From positions 1 to 64,000 of the forward strand of contig JAEEJK010000110.1 in assembly GCA_016281815.1 (NCBI GenBank): a stretch of DNA of 64,000 bases, given 5' to 3'. The notes beneath the pieces are model-generated. The model did no database searches. It had not been told where the DNA came from and saw nothing but the letters and a program-made list of their open reading frames with translations. Position 1 is the first letter of the stretch; the number at the start of each line of letters is the position of its first letter. Both the position numbers and the translations under genes were made by a program. This DNA comes from Prevotella sp. (GTDB lineage: Bacteria > Bacteroidota > Bacteroidia > Bacteroidales > Bacteroidaceae). Shown piece by piece: positions 24,180 through 33,773 of the stretch.

Positions 24180-26303
24180 TTATGGCCTTCCCAAAATTAT
24201 GTCCACCACTTTCAATGCATCCGTGATGTTGACCTCACCATTCTTATCCATGTCCGCATTGGAGAAAAGGAATATCCTGATTGGACGGTTCAGGATGTAA
24301 TCCACAATCACTATCACGTCAGTGATGTTGACCTCATTGTCGCCGTTCGCATCACCTTTGCGGGAGGAAATGATGTTGCTGAAGTTTTTCCACACGTCGG
24401 CAGTTTTGTAGTCATTTACCGCAGAGGAGAGTACGATGAGCGTGCAGCCATCATAATGGTCAAAGGTTTCCTCGCTTATCTTCAGTGGGGTAGGGATGTC
24501 ACATCTGACATTGTCCAATGCAGTACAACCCCTGAAGGCATGGTCGGCAATGTCATTCACCGAATTGGGAATACAGACACTTGTAAGGCTTGTGCAGCCG
24601 TCGAACATCTCCTCGCCAATCTTATTTGGATGAAGGTCAAGGAGATTGATGCTTGTCAGGCTTTTGCAATCGGCAAACATCCTGTCATTCAAACAGCCAT
24701 TGCCATCGAAATGACTCAGGTCAATTTCTTTCAGGCTTGTGCATCCCGCAAACATTTCATTAGCATCATAGTCAACCATAATGGGAATAAGGTCATCATC
24801 ATCTTCCACATTTTCACTTTCAAGTGCGAAAAGGTTGATATGTTCCAGACTGCTGCAGTTTTTAAACATCTGATAAAAACCACTCCCACCTTTCCATCGA
24901 GAAGGAGGTCCACCTGGTTTGTCTGGCGCGGCCCAATCTATGCAGCAAGAAACGATGAAATGACTGACATCAATGCTATTGAGACTGCTACATCCAGCGA
25001 ACATTCTGCCCATACTCATGGATGATGAAGTGTCGAAATGGCTAAGGTCAAGGTTCCCAAGGCAACTACAGCCTTCAAACATACCATCAAAGATTTCAAC
25101 ATTTGACATGTCGAAATGGCTGACATCAATCTCTTTCAGACTGCTGCATCCAGCGAACAAATTACCCATATAAATCACATTTGACGTGTCGAAATGACTG
25201 ACATCTATCTCTTTTAGGCTTCTGCAATTCATAAACAAGCCCTCCAAACTCTTTAATCCTGAAGTGTCGAGACCTTCCATCACGATTCTCTCCAGGCTGC
25301 TGCAATCTGCAAACAGATAATCAATACCAGCATATTCGGCTTCAAACCAATCATATTCGGAGCTAATGCTTGAGAAATCAAAATGACTGATGTCTATTTC
25401 TTTCAGGCTGCTGCATCCGGCAAACATCTTTCTCATGTTGGTTACCTCTGAGGTGTTGAGATATTCAATACCTTTGATTTCTTTCAGTGAACTGAATCCG
25501 TTGAACCATTTGCTGAGGGTCGTTGGGCGAAGATTGGCGATGGACTCATCGAACACCACGGTTCTGACCTCTTCTGGCTTGTCGGCTGCTGGACCGCAAT
25601 AAGGATGATATTCTATTCCAGGTAAAATGGGCAAGCCACCATAATCGACCTTCCTGTAACCTCCTAGCAAGTGGATGTCTCCATAACTACTGTGAACTGG
25701 CATTTGGTTGTCATAATAGAGTGTAAGCGTACCGTCAGAAAGCACGGAATATAGTTGCGGAGAGTCCGTGTCGACCTTGATTTCAAACGGAATGTCATCT
25801 GTCTCCATCGTCTCAAATTCATTTGGCCAATCTGCCACATTATTGTAATAGCACAAAGCAATGTTTCTTAACGTACACATATATGATAGATTGTTCGAAA
25901 CATTGCAGGGAATTCTTACACGTAATCTGAAGCCATCAGGCAATAATGTGTTCCAATTTGGGTCGCTGCAACATAGAATCAGAACGCCACCATCGGCTTG
26001 CTTCCTTGTCTTTATCATGTTATCCCAATTATCATCCCAATACTCAAAAATGTCCTCATAGTATTCTTCTATGAAATATTTATAAATATCATCATCAGTC
26101 AAGAAGACTCCTTCTGGGAGATAGAGAGACATCTGAAAGCCTTTCAGATTTTCCAACATACTTTTATCATTAAAAAGAACCGTTATATCTGTTGTCGTTC
26201 CCGGTCGAGCATCACCCACATTAACCGTGATTCCTTCAGCCATGGCCGGGGTAGAGGTTATGAGAAACAAGGCAAGGATTAACCTTTTTATTATCTTATT
26301 CAT
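24180..26303 (-). CDS. BspA-family (DUF285-type) surface protein with dockerin-like C-terminus
   Basis: 707 aa from the ATG at 26303 (MNKIIKRLILALFLITSTPAMA, a signal peptide); the track start at 26312 is a TTG. A cohesin-like beta region ('VNVGDARPGTTTDITVLF...LYLPEGV') comes first. Then follow about ten 'EIDVSHFDTSNV..M..MFAGCSSL' repeats of the DUF285 type (about 240-560), one LRR_5-like repeat ('CIPNSVNDIADHAFRGCTAL'), and a paired dockerin-type motif ('DANGDNEVNITDVIVIVDYI...DMDKNGEVNITDALKV') that ends the protein. The dockerin DNA is very close to that of the 7937-12547 gene. Unlike several neighbours it lacks the '..GKKVVVK' tail. Adhesion role inferred from family. First of seven same-strand genes for secreted proteins. 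Confidence 0.9.
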   Translation of the reverse strand: MNKIIKRLILALFLITSTPAMAEGITVNVGDARPGTTTDITVLFNDKSMLENLKGFQMSLYLPEGVFLTDDDIYKYFIEEYYEDIFEYWDDNWDNMIKTRKQADGGVLILCCSDPNWNTLLPDGFRLRVRIPCNVSNNLSYMCTLRNIALCYYNNVADWPNEFETMETDDIPFEIKVDTDSPQLYSVLSDGTLTLYYDNQMPVHSSYGDIHLLGGYRKVDYGGLPILPGIEYHPYCGPAADKPEEVRTVVFDESIANLRPTTLSKWFNGFSSLKEIKGIEYLNTSEVTNMRKMFAGCSSLKEIDISHFDFSSISSEYDWFEAEYAGIDYLFADCSSLERIVMEGLDTSGLKSLEGLFMNCRSLKEIDVSHFDTSNVIYMGNLFAGCSSLKEIDVSHFDMSNVEIFDGMFEGCSCLGNLDLSHFDTSSSMSMGRMFAGCSSLNSIDVSHFIVSCCIDWAAPDKPGGPPSRWKGGSGFYQMFKNCSSLEHINLFALESENVEDDDDLIPIMVDYDANEMFAGCTSLKEIDLSHFDGNGCLNDRMFADCKSLTSINLLDLHPNKIGEEMFDGCTSLTSVCIPNSVNDIADHAFRGCTALDNVRCDIPTPLKISEETFDHYDGCTLIVLSSAVNDYKTADVWKNFSNIISSRKGDANGDNEVNITDVIVIVDYILNRPIRIFLFSNADMDKNGEVNITDALKVVDIILGRP

Positions 26304-26361
26304 ATTTTTCAAGATGAAGTATTGTTATTCAACTAATAATCAAATAGATGAGAGTTGAAAA

Positions 26362-27357
26362 TTAATATTCCAGTTCTGTATTATTAATAATGACGATATC
26401 GGTGATGTTAATCTTGCCATCTTGGTTCACATCCGCTCTGTAATAGAAAGGGGAGTCTGAACTCCAGCCGGCCATGATATCTGCCACTATTTCAATGTCT
26501 GCTTCGTCTATCTCTCCGTCGCAGTTGACATCGGCACCGTCGATAATTTCTTTAAATTCACTCCAGTAGTCAGTTCCAAGATATTCACCATAACATCTAG
26601 CTGGAACATAGAGCGTCGCATTCTGACGGTTGGGGAAGGCATCCTCATCGATGTCGATGGGGTAGGGGATGTCAACAGTGACGCTTGTCAGGTTGTTGCA
26701 TTTAGCGAAAGCCCCATTTCCGATTTCAGTCACATCATAGCTGATGCCGTTGTAGGTGACTGCGGCAGGAATCGTGATACTGGTGACATTAGTTACCGAA
26801 GCGACCACTTTGGCGGTATGAGTCTTGATGTCTAAGTCGTAAAAGAGATTGCCGATTTGCACGGATGATGCGGTTGCCTTAACGGTGATATGAAATGATG
26901 TGTCAGCAAATCTTTGCTGACTGGTCGCCGTGGTTGTGAATTTTTGTGCGGTCAGCACAGCCACACTGGTTGAACCCGCGATTTCCTCGGAAGCAATCAA
27001 GGTGATGTTGACCAGTGCTCCGCTGTTGCCGGAGAATACCGCCCCATCGGTGAATGCCAGGAAACGGTATTTGTTGTTTCCTATGTCTTTTGCAGTAAAG
27101 GAAGTGCCGTCCGTCGAACGGTTGGGATTGATGGAAGCTTCCAAACTCCCATTGCTGTTCTGGCTGACTGAAATGCCCTCCGGGAGTACAAGGTCGAACT
27201 GAAAAGAAATGTAACTGTAATCGTTGTTGTTCAGTTTGATGGATACCTGGCATTTCTCTCCGGGTGTCATTGTGACATTACCGACAGCGAGGTTGTCGGC
27301 GAAAGTGTTGCCCGCTAATGCGAGCAACACATGGATCAATATACAAACTTTTTTCAT
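26362..27357 (-). CDS. Secreted cohesin-like / LRR_5 / dockerin-like protein coupled to a C10 protease gene
   Basis: 331 aa, signal peptide MKKVCILIHVLLALAGNTFA. Residues about 22-155 form a cohesin-like beta domain ('VTMTPGEKCQVSIKLNN...FQFDLVLPEGISV'). One BspA LRR_5 repeat ('ITEIGNGAFAKCNNLTSVTV'-like) and 'NATLYVPARCYGEYLGTDYW' follow. The C-terminus is a dockerin-like pair ('DVNCDGEIDEADIEI', 'DVNQDGKINITDIVI'). No sorting tail. Its ATG overlaps the stop of the upstream C10 protease by 4 nt (ATGA), implying translational coupling and a joint role, for example as a binding partner. That role is inference; it does not obviously resemble the SpeB inhibitor Spi. Confidence 0.85.
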   Translation of the reverse strand: MKKVCILIHVLLALAGNTFADNLAVGNVTMTPGEKCQVSIKLNNNDYSYISFQFDLVLPEGISVSQNSNGSLEASINPNRSTDGTSFTAKDIGNNKYRFLAFTDGAVFSGNSGALVNITLIASEEIAGSTSVAVLTAQKFTTTATSQQRFADTSFHITVKATASSVQIGNLFYDLDIKTHTAKVVASVTNVTSITIPAAVTYNGISYDVTEIGNGAFAKCNNLTSVTVDIPYPIDIDEDAFPNRQNATLYVPARCYGEYLGTDYWSEFKEIIDGADVNCDGEIDEADIEIVADIMAGWSSDSPFYYRADVNQDGKINITDIVIINNTELEY

Positions 27358-30300
27358 TTTACAACTGTAGTTTTACCATTGACAATATAAATTCCTTTGC
27401 TTACAGAATGGTTTCGGAGAATCTTTACGCCATCTATGCTGTAGGTATTGCCATTCACCCTTTCATTGCTCTTCACGTAGCTGATATAGTCTGTTACTGG
27501 CATATTTTCATGACGGCACCTCATTCTGAGGCTGTCAATGAAGTACACATTTTCTATATCCAACTTACAGGAATTGCTCATGCTGAAGGCCAGCAGTTCG
27601 CCTTCATTTCCGCCGAAGGCTTCATTCTCAGGAGAGTGGATAATTACCCGGTAATGGTTTTTGTCCTCCCTTTGCATGAAGTTTACCAGGTGCTTTCCGC
27701 CTCGATTGGCGTTGAGTTCGATGCTCTCAATGTCAGCCTCCCCCTCGGTGATGACGATGTCAAACTGGGCGGCGATGTATTTTTGTCTGTTGTTGAGACA
27801 GATGCCATAAATGTTGTCCTTCTTCTCGAAGGCCACTACTTCTTCCATATCGTCCATGAAGGTGGTGTTAGCCTCTTGGTCAGGATTCTCTGCTGTCAGG
27901 ATTCTTGGCAGTGCGATGGAAATGTCCGTCACGTCCACCTCGCCGTCTTTGTTCAGGTCGCTGACTTCAAAGACGAAGTCCTCTGACGGATCGTTGATGA
28001 TGTATCCCACCATCTCTGTGATGTCGTCGGCATTCAGTTGGCTGTCGCCGTTACTGTCTGCCTCACGCGGTTTCTCGACGAGGGTCCAGGAGTTTCTGAA
28101 CCATTTTCCATTATCCTCAGATAAAGCCCGATAGGCCTCCGAACAGCCGAAGGGCACATACCAGGTGCAATAGTAGGGAACGCCCAAGTCATCGTCGGGT
28201 CTCATCAAACCTCCCTCCCAGTTCCAGTCAAAGAGGCCGCCGCCTTCATTTAAGGGAGATATCCCTTCTGTTCTTCTCACCTCAATGATAGAGGGGTTTT
28301 CGATGTCACAGTTCACCCTTTCCAACGCCTTGCAATTCTTGAAATTGGCACCCCAAAGTTCTTCTATGCTGTTGGGCAGATAGAGATATTTCAGGCTTGT
28401 GCAGTTCATGAAGGCATTGTGTCCCACTTTCTTGATGTGTTTGGGCAGCACCAATGAGGTGAGGCCGCTGCAGTCGGTGAATGCATATTCGTTAATGGTG
28501 TCCAAGGAGTCGGGGAAGGTGATGTTCGACACGGTACATCCGTCGAAGGCATGCTTACCGATGCGTTTCAGGGACTGTGGCAGGGTGAATGACTTGAGGT
28601 TCATCGCTCCGTAGAACGCATAGTCGGCAATTTCCTCCACACTGTCTGGCAGCACATAGTTTTCCGCATATTTGGCTATGGGATAGCGGATCAAAGTCTT
28701 CCCGTCTCTTGAGAACAATACGCCTTGGTTGATGGAGTAGTTGGACGTATAGTCTGTCTCGCCTCCCAGGCCGATATTAGGATCCGCCTCGATGATGCCT
28801 TCATGGATAATGGGAGAATAATCAACGCTGAATTCCTGGAGTGAGGTACATCCGTTGAAAGCCGTTGGTGAGATGCTGGTGGTGCGGCTTGGTATGGCCA
28901 ATGATTTAAGCGACGTACAACCTTCAAAGGCGCGGTCGGGAATACATGTGATTTTAGGGTTCAAATACACGTATTTGAGATTCTTGCAGTTACTGAAAGC
29001 CCCCTCTCCGAATTCCTCGACCCAATCAACATAGATGCTGTCGATGTCCGTATAGCTGAAAGCATCTTTTGCAATATAGTCTGTTCCAAAGGGTATCTCA
29101 TAAACTTTTTTCCCGGCAACGGGATAACGAACTATAACAAACTTGGACTCCCATCTGTCTATATATTCCTCTTTATATAATACTCCTTCATAATCATAGT
29201 ATGAATAGGGATTATAAGGAGCAGTATATGCCGCAAACGCGGTGCATCCTTCTCCTGCACCTTTTATCTCGTTTGCGGTTTGAGGGAAAGACATAGTCTC
29301 GAGGCTTGGGCAGTGGGTGATGGCTCCGATGTATTCGCATCCCTCTGGAATGTCGAGTGTTTTCAGTTTGGTGCAGTTCGTCATACCCTCAAATTTCACC
29401 ATGTTTGAGGGAAGTACGATTGACCTGAGATTGTCGTTGGGATGCTGTTCATCAGCGAACATATACATGCCGACCACATTGTCTGACGTATAATAACTCT
29501 TATAATAGTTGACATAATAATAGTTGACGCCTCCGCTTACGATAGTGGCATCCGACAAGTCGATATGAGCCAGGATGCCGTTGAGCGTCATGTCTCTGAT
29601 GAGGGCCACGTCCGTCCCGTTGATGGGGCCGGTTACTTTCAGGCTCTTTATTTTGTATCTGCTTGCTCCGATCTTGTTGAGAAGTTCTTCCGCATTGTCC
29701 ACGGCTACCTCCAGAACATCGTTCACATGAAGGCATTCAGCCATTTCCGAGTCGTTCCAGTTGCTCTTCACTGCGATGGCTTTGATGAGTGCCGTGGCTT
29801 TACAGTTGAAACTGCCGGTATAGCGCGTACCAGTTCCTGTACCGGGTTGGTCGCCATTGATGGTGTAATAGATCACTGATGAGGGCGTGGAGCAAGTGAT
29901 GGTGATGATGCCGTTGTCGTCTGTGATGACAGGTGTCTCCACCTTAAAGCAGTCGGCAGTCTCTGTAGCCTCCTCTGACATCTTGCCGTTTTTGACGGCA
30001 ATGGCCTTGATGGTGCTGTTTTCTGTCAACTGTACGGGTTGGGTGTAAAACGAGGAAGACATGGAGGGTGATGTCCCGTCTAAGGTGTAGAAGATGTCTG
30101 CACTCTTAGTGGGGCAGGTGATGGTCACTGCTCCCTCGTCATCAACCAGAATGAGTGGGACCTCCACTTTGCTGTTGTCAGGCTGCTGATAGGTCATCCT
30201 TGTTGCTCTGTATTGGGTGAGTTTTTGCTTGGTATCCGCCGTTATGCAGCCCCACACATCTTCAGTAATGAGCAGGGAGTCGGACAGTGAAACTTGGATT

Positions 30301-32159
30301 CTCACGCTGTCAGCAGCCGAATATTTGTTGAAAAGACAGTTGCTTCCTAATTTCTGACCGGTAGGAACGGTGAGTATCCCATATTTGTCAATCATACCAT
30401 ACACGCAGTTCTGGGAATTGCGGATACCTGATTCGCTTCCCTTTGGGTCGATACCAAACAGCCAGTATTTCGTCGTGTCGGCCACATCATGGGCAACCGT
30501 TACGGTCCATTCCAATTCATCCCCGTTCTCATCCAATGCGACGGCTCTGTAGGTGCCGATTGATGGCTTGGGGCTTTCTGGAACGCCCCTTGGAGTGAAT
30601 GTGACCATTCCATTTTGCACTTGAGCCAGGTAGTAGTCGGTGGCCCCGTTTGTCGTTCGGATGGGAGAGCGGGTTTCTCCTCCGTCCGCTGTGGAATAGG
30701 CGGCAATGTAGTATTGGGACCCTTCGGTGAAAATGGAGGAATCCAAATGGAATGATGATGTATAGCTATAGTAATAATCCCCAGAATAGTTAATGTCTGT
30801 TTGGGCCAGTGTGGTGATAGGGTTGAAATCCAGGTCATACAGTCCTATGCAAATTTTCCCCTTGTATTTTTGCTCGGGATAATATCCGCAAGAGTTATAA
30901 GAATTATGATAGGCATTGATCCATCGGGTAGAATTGATAGAGACTTTGCAGGGATTGCTGACCCATCCGTCTGTAATGAGCTGTTGTTCGGCAAATAACC
31001 CATCCTCATAATTGTCAGTAGAGTCTTTGCTGACATAACATATCATTTTGTGAAGACTATTATAGCGGTATTTTCTTTGGGGAGTGTTGATGGCATTTAT
31101 TTTATAATATCCGTCATCGGTTCCTTGCCACCCCATGTTGATATGGAAATAACCATTTGGGTTGCAGCCGTCGATTACAAAGGTATGGCCACTGCCTGTC
31201 GCATCATTTTTAGAACTATACAGGACTGGCATTTTCTTGTCAAGATTATCTATGATGATTTTTTCCCAGTCTTCGGTGGAGAAATATGACCTTTCAAAAT
31301 ATTTGATATTGGGGTTGTAGCCAAAATAGTGAATGAGGGCATAAGCCATGTCCATAGGATAGGCTCCAGATTTATCAGAACCATAGTCCATCAGGATGGC
31401 GTTGCCGCAGACATGCATCAGCGTGGCGACTGCTTTTTTCTGGGCATTGCTGTATTTGCCATTGTAGTCATTGGCCATGTTGTTCCAGTCGAACTGGATG
31501 CCGTTGAATCCCATCTTTTGTTCGATGCCCCGGCTTCTTGTTTTATAGCTTACCTCACCATGCCCCTCTTTGGGCCATTTCCAGTAGTTCATCACTTGAG
31601 CCATGGCAGTAGCCACGCAGCCCGTCACGCTTCTTTGGTTGTATTTTGGGTCAATGGGGCAAAAGCCATTATAAGGAGAACCTTGGCTCCATTGTGTCTT
31701 GATCAGCGGATTGATATCCGGGTAGGTTGTCTGCTGGACATGTTTCATGCTTTCCGCCTCTCCGCTTGCCAAGGCTTCAAATTCATCATCATAGCTGCTG
31801 ATGAGGTCCAACAAGCCCTCAGGCGCATTGTTTGGGTCAAAGGCATTGTTATCAGAATAGCCTAAGATTTCATACATCCGCTCGTCGGCGGAGACGATGA
31901 CAAACCGCTCATTGGCCTCGTCATTGACAATATAGCAACTGCCTGCACCGTTTTGTGCTTTCGTCTTCCTTGCCCCGTTTTTTTGCATGGCCTTGCGGAC
32001 ATTTGCCTGAGGCACGATTTTCAGTTTTCCGACCGCAGCTTTTTGGCTTTCAAAGAATGCACGCGCGATGTCAGTCGCCTCATTCTCACTTCTTTGCTGT
32101 GCCGTCACACAGATGCAACACAGCAGGAGGAATAGTAGTGGTGGAATTCTTTTATTCAT
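27354..32159 (-). CDS. C10 family cysteine protease (streptopain-like) with BspA repeats and dockerin-like module
   Basis: 1601 aa. Signal peptide MNKRIPPLLFLLLCCICVTA; Spi/SpeB-type propeptide (about 22-140, 'RSENEATDIARAFF', 'SCYIVNDEANERFVIVSADER'). The papain-like catalytic domain has nucleophile Cys181 in 'SVTGCVATAMAQVMNYW' and His325 in 'GSGHTFVIDGCNPNGYFHINMGW'. Two chitobiase-type C-terminal repeats follow ('ITCPTKSADIFYTLDGTSPS', 'ITCSTPSSVIYYTINGDQPG'), then an LRR_5/BspA array (about 900-1330), a dockerin-like pair ('DSNGDSQLNADDITE', 'DLNKDGEVDVTDISI'), a cohesin-like domain, and the tail 'YSIDGVKI..SKGIYIVNGKTTVVK'. Probably a secreted, surface-attached protease targeted by its adhesive repeats. 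Over four times the length of SpeB. Both catalytic residues are present. Confidence 0.93.
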   Translation of the reverse strand: MNKRIPPLLFLLLCCICVTAQQRSENEATDIARAFFESQKAAVGKLKIVPQANVRKAMQKNGARKTKAQNGAGSCYIVNDEANERFVIVSADERMYEILGYSDNNAFDPNNAPEGLLDLISSYDDEFEALASGEAESMKHVQQTTYPDINPLIKTQWSQGSPYNGFCPIDPKYNQRSVTGCVATAMAQVMNYWKWPKEGHGEVSYKTRSRGIEQKMGFNGIQFDWNNMANDYNGKYSNAQKKAVATLMHVCGNAILMDYGSDKSGAYPMDMAYALIHYFGYNPNIKYFERSYFSTEDWEKIIIDNLDKKMPVLYSSKNDATGSGHTFVIDGCNPNGYFHINMGWQGTDDGYYKINAINTPQRKYRYNSLHKMICYVSKDSTDNYEDGLFAEQQLITDGWVSNPCKVSINSTRWINAYHNSYNSCGYYPEQKYKGKICIGLYDLDFNPITTLAQTDINYSGDYYYSYTSSFHLDSSIFTEGSQYYIAAYSTADGGETRSPIRTTNGATDYYLAQVQNGMVTFTPRGVPESPKPSIGTYRAVALDENGDELEWTVTVAHDVADTTKYWLFGIDPKGSESGIRNSQNCVYGMIDKYGILTVPTGQKLGSNCLFNKYSAADSVRIQVSLSDSLLITEDVWGCITADTKQKLTQYRATRMTYQQPDNSKVEVPLILVDDEGAVTITCPTKSADIFYTLDGTSPSMSSSFYTQPVQLTENSTIKAIAVKNGKMSEEATETADCFKVETPVITDDNGIITITCSTPSSVIYYTINGDQPGTGTGTRYTGSFNCKATALIKAIAVKSNWNDSEMAECLHVNDVLEVAVDNAEELLNKIGASRYKIKSLKVTGPINGTDVALIRDMTLNGILAHIDLSDATIVSGGVNYYYVNYYKSYYTSDNVVGMYMFADEQHPNDNLRSIVLPSNMVKFEGMTNCTKLKTLDIPEGCEYIGAITHCPSLETMSFPQTANEIKGAGEGCTAFAAYTAPYNPYSYYDYEGVLYKEEYIDRWESKFVIVRYPVAGKKVYEIPFGTDYIAKDAFSYTDIDSIYVDWVEEFGEGAFSNCKNLKYVYLNPKITCIPDRAFEGCTSLKSLAIPSRTTSISPTAFNGCTSLQEFSVDYSPIIHEGIIEADPNIGLGGETDYTSNYSINQGVLFSRDGKTLIRYPIAKYAENYVLPDSVEEIADYAFYGAMNLKSFTLPQSLKRIGKHAFDGCTVSNITFPDSLDTINEYAFTDCSGLTSLVLPKHIKKVGHNAFMNCTSLKYLYLPNSIEELWGANFKNCKALERVNCDIENPSIIEVRRTEGISPLNEGGGLFDWNWEGGLMRPDDDLGVPYYCTWYVPFGCSEAYRALSEDNGKWFRNSWTLVEKPREADSNGDSQLNADDITEMVGYIINDPSEDFVFEVSDLNKDGEVDVTDISIALPRILTAENPDQEANTTFMDDMEEVVAFEKKDNIYGICLNNRQKYIAAQFDIVITEGEADIESIELNANRGGKHLVNFMQREDKNHYRVIIHSPENEAFGGNEGELLAFSMSNSCKLDIENVYFIDSLRMRCRHENMPVTDYISYVKSNERVNGNTYSIDGVKILRNHSVSKGIYIVNGKTTVVK

Positions 32160-32196
32160 GGGTGTAAGATATGTTTATTTGATGGATAGAGATATA

Positions 32197-33681
32197 TTAT
32201 TGCAAATCATTCTGTATGAGACGTGTAGAATGTAGGACATCAGTAATGTGAGATTTATATAGCCTTACATTGTCGTTATAGCCATTTCGATTAATGCTTA
32301 GTTCACCATTTTCCGCCCAATAAAAAAGTAAGGATCCCTGACCGACATATTCATCTTCATCATAATAGCCTGCTGCAGGCAGGAATAGTTTGTTTCCGTT
32401 AGGGGCTGTGAAGAGCAGACCAAGAAATCCACCCAGAAAACTCCAATTGTATGAACATTCATATTGTAGTTCATAAATATCATCATCTGATGGCAGTTTC
32501 CATCCCTCTCCTTCCCACTCGTTTCTATATTCCTCGTTTTCTATATACCCAAAATCTATATAAGAACCATATCCCTCAGGTTTGTTTGCTCCCACGTTGC
32601 AGCAAGCCCATTTCGCGCCTGAGGGAAGTCCAAGGTCAATGACATGAGGGTGATGGCTGTCAGGGCAGATGAGGGTGATATCTTGTTTTGCTTCACCTGT
32701 TACTTTCACCTCTATGATTTCTGCCTCTAAGCTCTTTGTGTCCGTCACGGTTATTGTGGCAGTTCCTTCATTGACAGCTGTGATGATGATGTCATTTCCG
32801 TCTAAAAACACTTCTGCCACATTTTCATCGCTGCTCTTAATGCTGTAGCTTCCACTTCCTGAAATAATACCCACTGTTATCTGACTGCCCTTTGTAAGAC
32901 TGAAAGCTGTTGCTGTCAAATGTATCGATGGATAAACAGCCTTTTCGGCAACAACGGGGCGAACAGAGTGACCTATATAGCGGGAATTTGTGGAATTGCC
33001 GATTTGGGAATTGCCGAAATAGAAATAGAGGTTGAAAGCCTCATCCAGATTTGACGGGTCTTGTGTCGATGACCAGTATTCTCCTAAGGGGGGATCATTG
33101 TAAAATTCTTCATTCCATTTATAGCCTGCATAAGGTAGGAATACGCTGCCACCGTTAGGACCAGTGATTTTTCTCCCTTCAATCATTTCTTCAAAAAGAC
33201 AGTTATCTACCAGCTCTTTCATTTGTTCCGACGTTGGCATCATCCATGAGCCGCCCCATTTTACATGTGCAGCGTCATACTTTGTGCCGGCTATGTTACT
33301 GCCAATGGAATAACAGGTTCCTTCTGAATCGTCGCAATGAGTATAGCTGCTCCAGTCGTATATATATTTTTCCTCTGTCTCGCCCCAGGCATAATAACCA
33401 CCGTAATCCTCAGGCGTGGTCGCTCCTACATTGCAACATGCCCATTTTGTGCCCGAAGGCAGCCCCAGGTCGATGAGGTGTGGGTGATGGTCATCGGGGC
33501 ATTCAAGATAAGACTTAGGTACATTATCATCTGGAGTGTATCGCCCTAGAATGTAGCCTACGACCAGCAGGGCATCAGTCAGGTCAATAGATCCATTGTT
33601 GTTCACATCAAAATGAAGACTCTGCGCATTGGCCGTGATTGACATGAGCATCCATGTGGTTATAATAATCAATTTCTTCAT
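32197..33681 (-). CDS. Secreted FISUMP-domain protein with dockerin-like and Ig-like modules
   Basis: 494 aa, signal peptide MKKLIIITTWMLMSITANA. A single dockerin-like motif ('DVNNNGSIDLTDALLVVGYI') sits directly after the signal. Next is a FISUMP-type domain (Fibrobacter succinogenes major paralogous domain): 'IDLGLPSGTKWACCNVGATTPEDYGGYYAWGET' to 'YWSSTQDPS...GHSVRPV'. A Big-like Ig domain follows ('LTATAFSLTKGSQITVGIISG'), then a second, shorter FISUMP domain with the same opening ('VIDLGLPSGAKWACCNVGA'). Function of FISUMP domains is not known. The protein ends without the '..VVVK' tail. The next gene, a C10 protease, starts 37 nt downstream, so co-transcription is likely. Confidence 0.85.
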   Translation of the reverse strand: MKKLIIITTWMLMSITANAQSLHFDVNNNGSIDLTDALLVVGYILGRYTPDDNVPKSYLECPDDHHPHLIDLGLPSGTKWACCNVGATTPEDYGGYYAWGETEEKYIYDWSSYTHCDDSEGTCYSIGSNIAGTKYDAAHVKWGGSWMMPTSEQMKELVDNCLFEEMIEGRKITGPNGGSVFLPYAGYKWNEEFYNDPPLGEYWSSTQDPSNLDEAFNLYFYFGNSQIGNSTNSRYIGHSVRPVVAEKAVYPSIHLTATAFSLTKGSQITVGIISGSGSYSIKSSDENVAEVFLDGNDIIITAVNEGTATITVTDTKSLEAEIIEVKVTGEAKQDITLICPDSHHPHVIDLGLPSGAKWACCNVGANKPEGYGSYIDFGYIENEEYRNEWEGEGWKLPSDDDIYELQYECSYNWSFLGGFLGLLFTAPNGNKLFLPAAGYYDEDEYVGQGSLLFYWAENGELSINRNGYNDNVRLYKSHITDVLHSTRLIQNDLQ

Positions 33682-33711
33682 GATGTTTGCAATTGAATAG
33701 TCGTTATCGCG

Positions 33712-33733
33712 AAATGCCCTATATTGGGCATCT
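33712..33733. terminator. Weak hairpin between two secreted-protein genes
   Basis: A 6-bp G/C-rich stem (ATGCCC / GGGCAT), extendable with weaker pairs, lies about 40 nt beyond the stop of the Omp28/thioredoxin-like gene. T-run poor; possible partial terminator. Confidence 0.35.
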
Positions 33734-33773
33734 TTGGTTAATCATTCATTTCATATCGTTCTTGTACGAGTAG

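Noticed and set aside
23860-24300. 146-aa plus-strand ORF
   Set aside because: Its end is antisense to the dockerin of the BspA gene and its start lies in the palindromic repeats; the same antisense pattern appears opposite the other dockerin (11911-12093).
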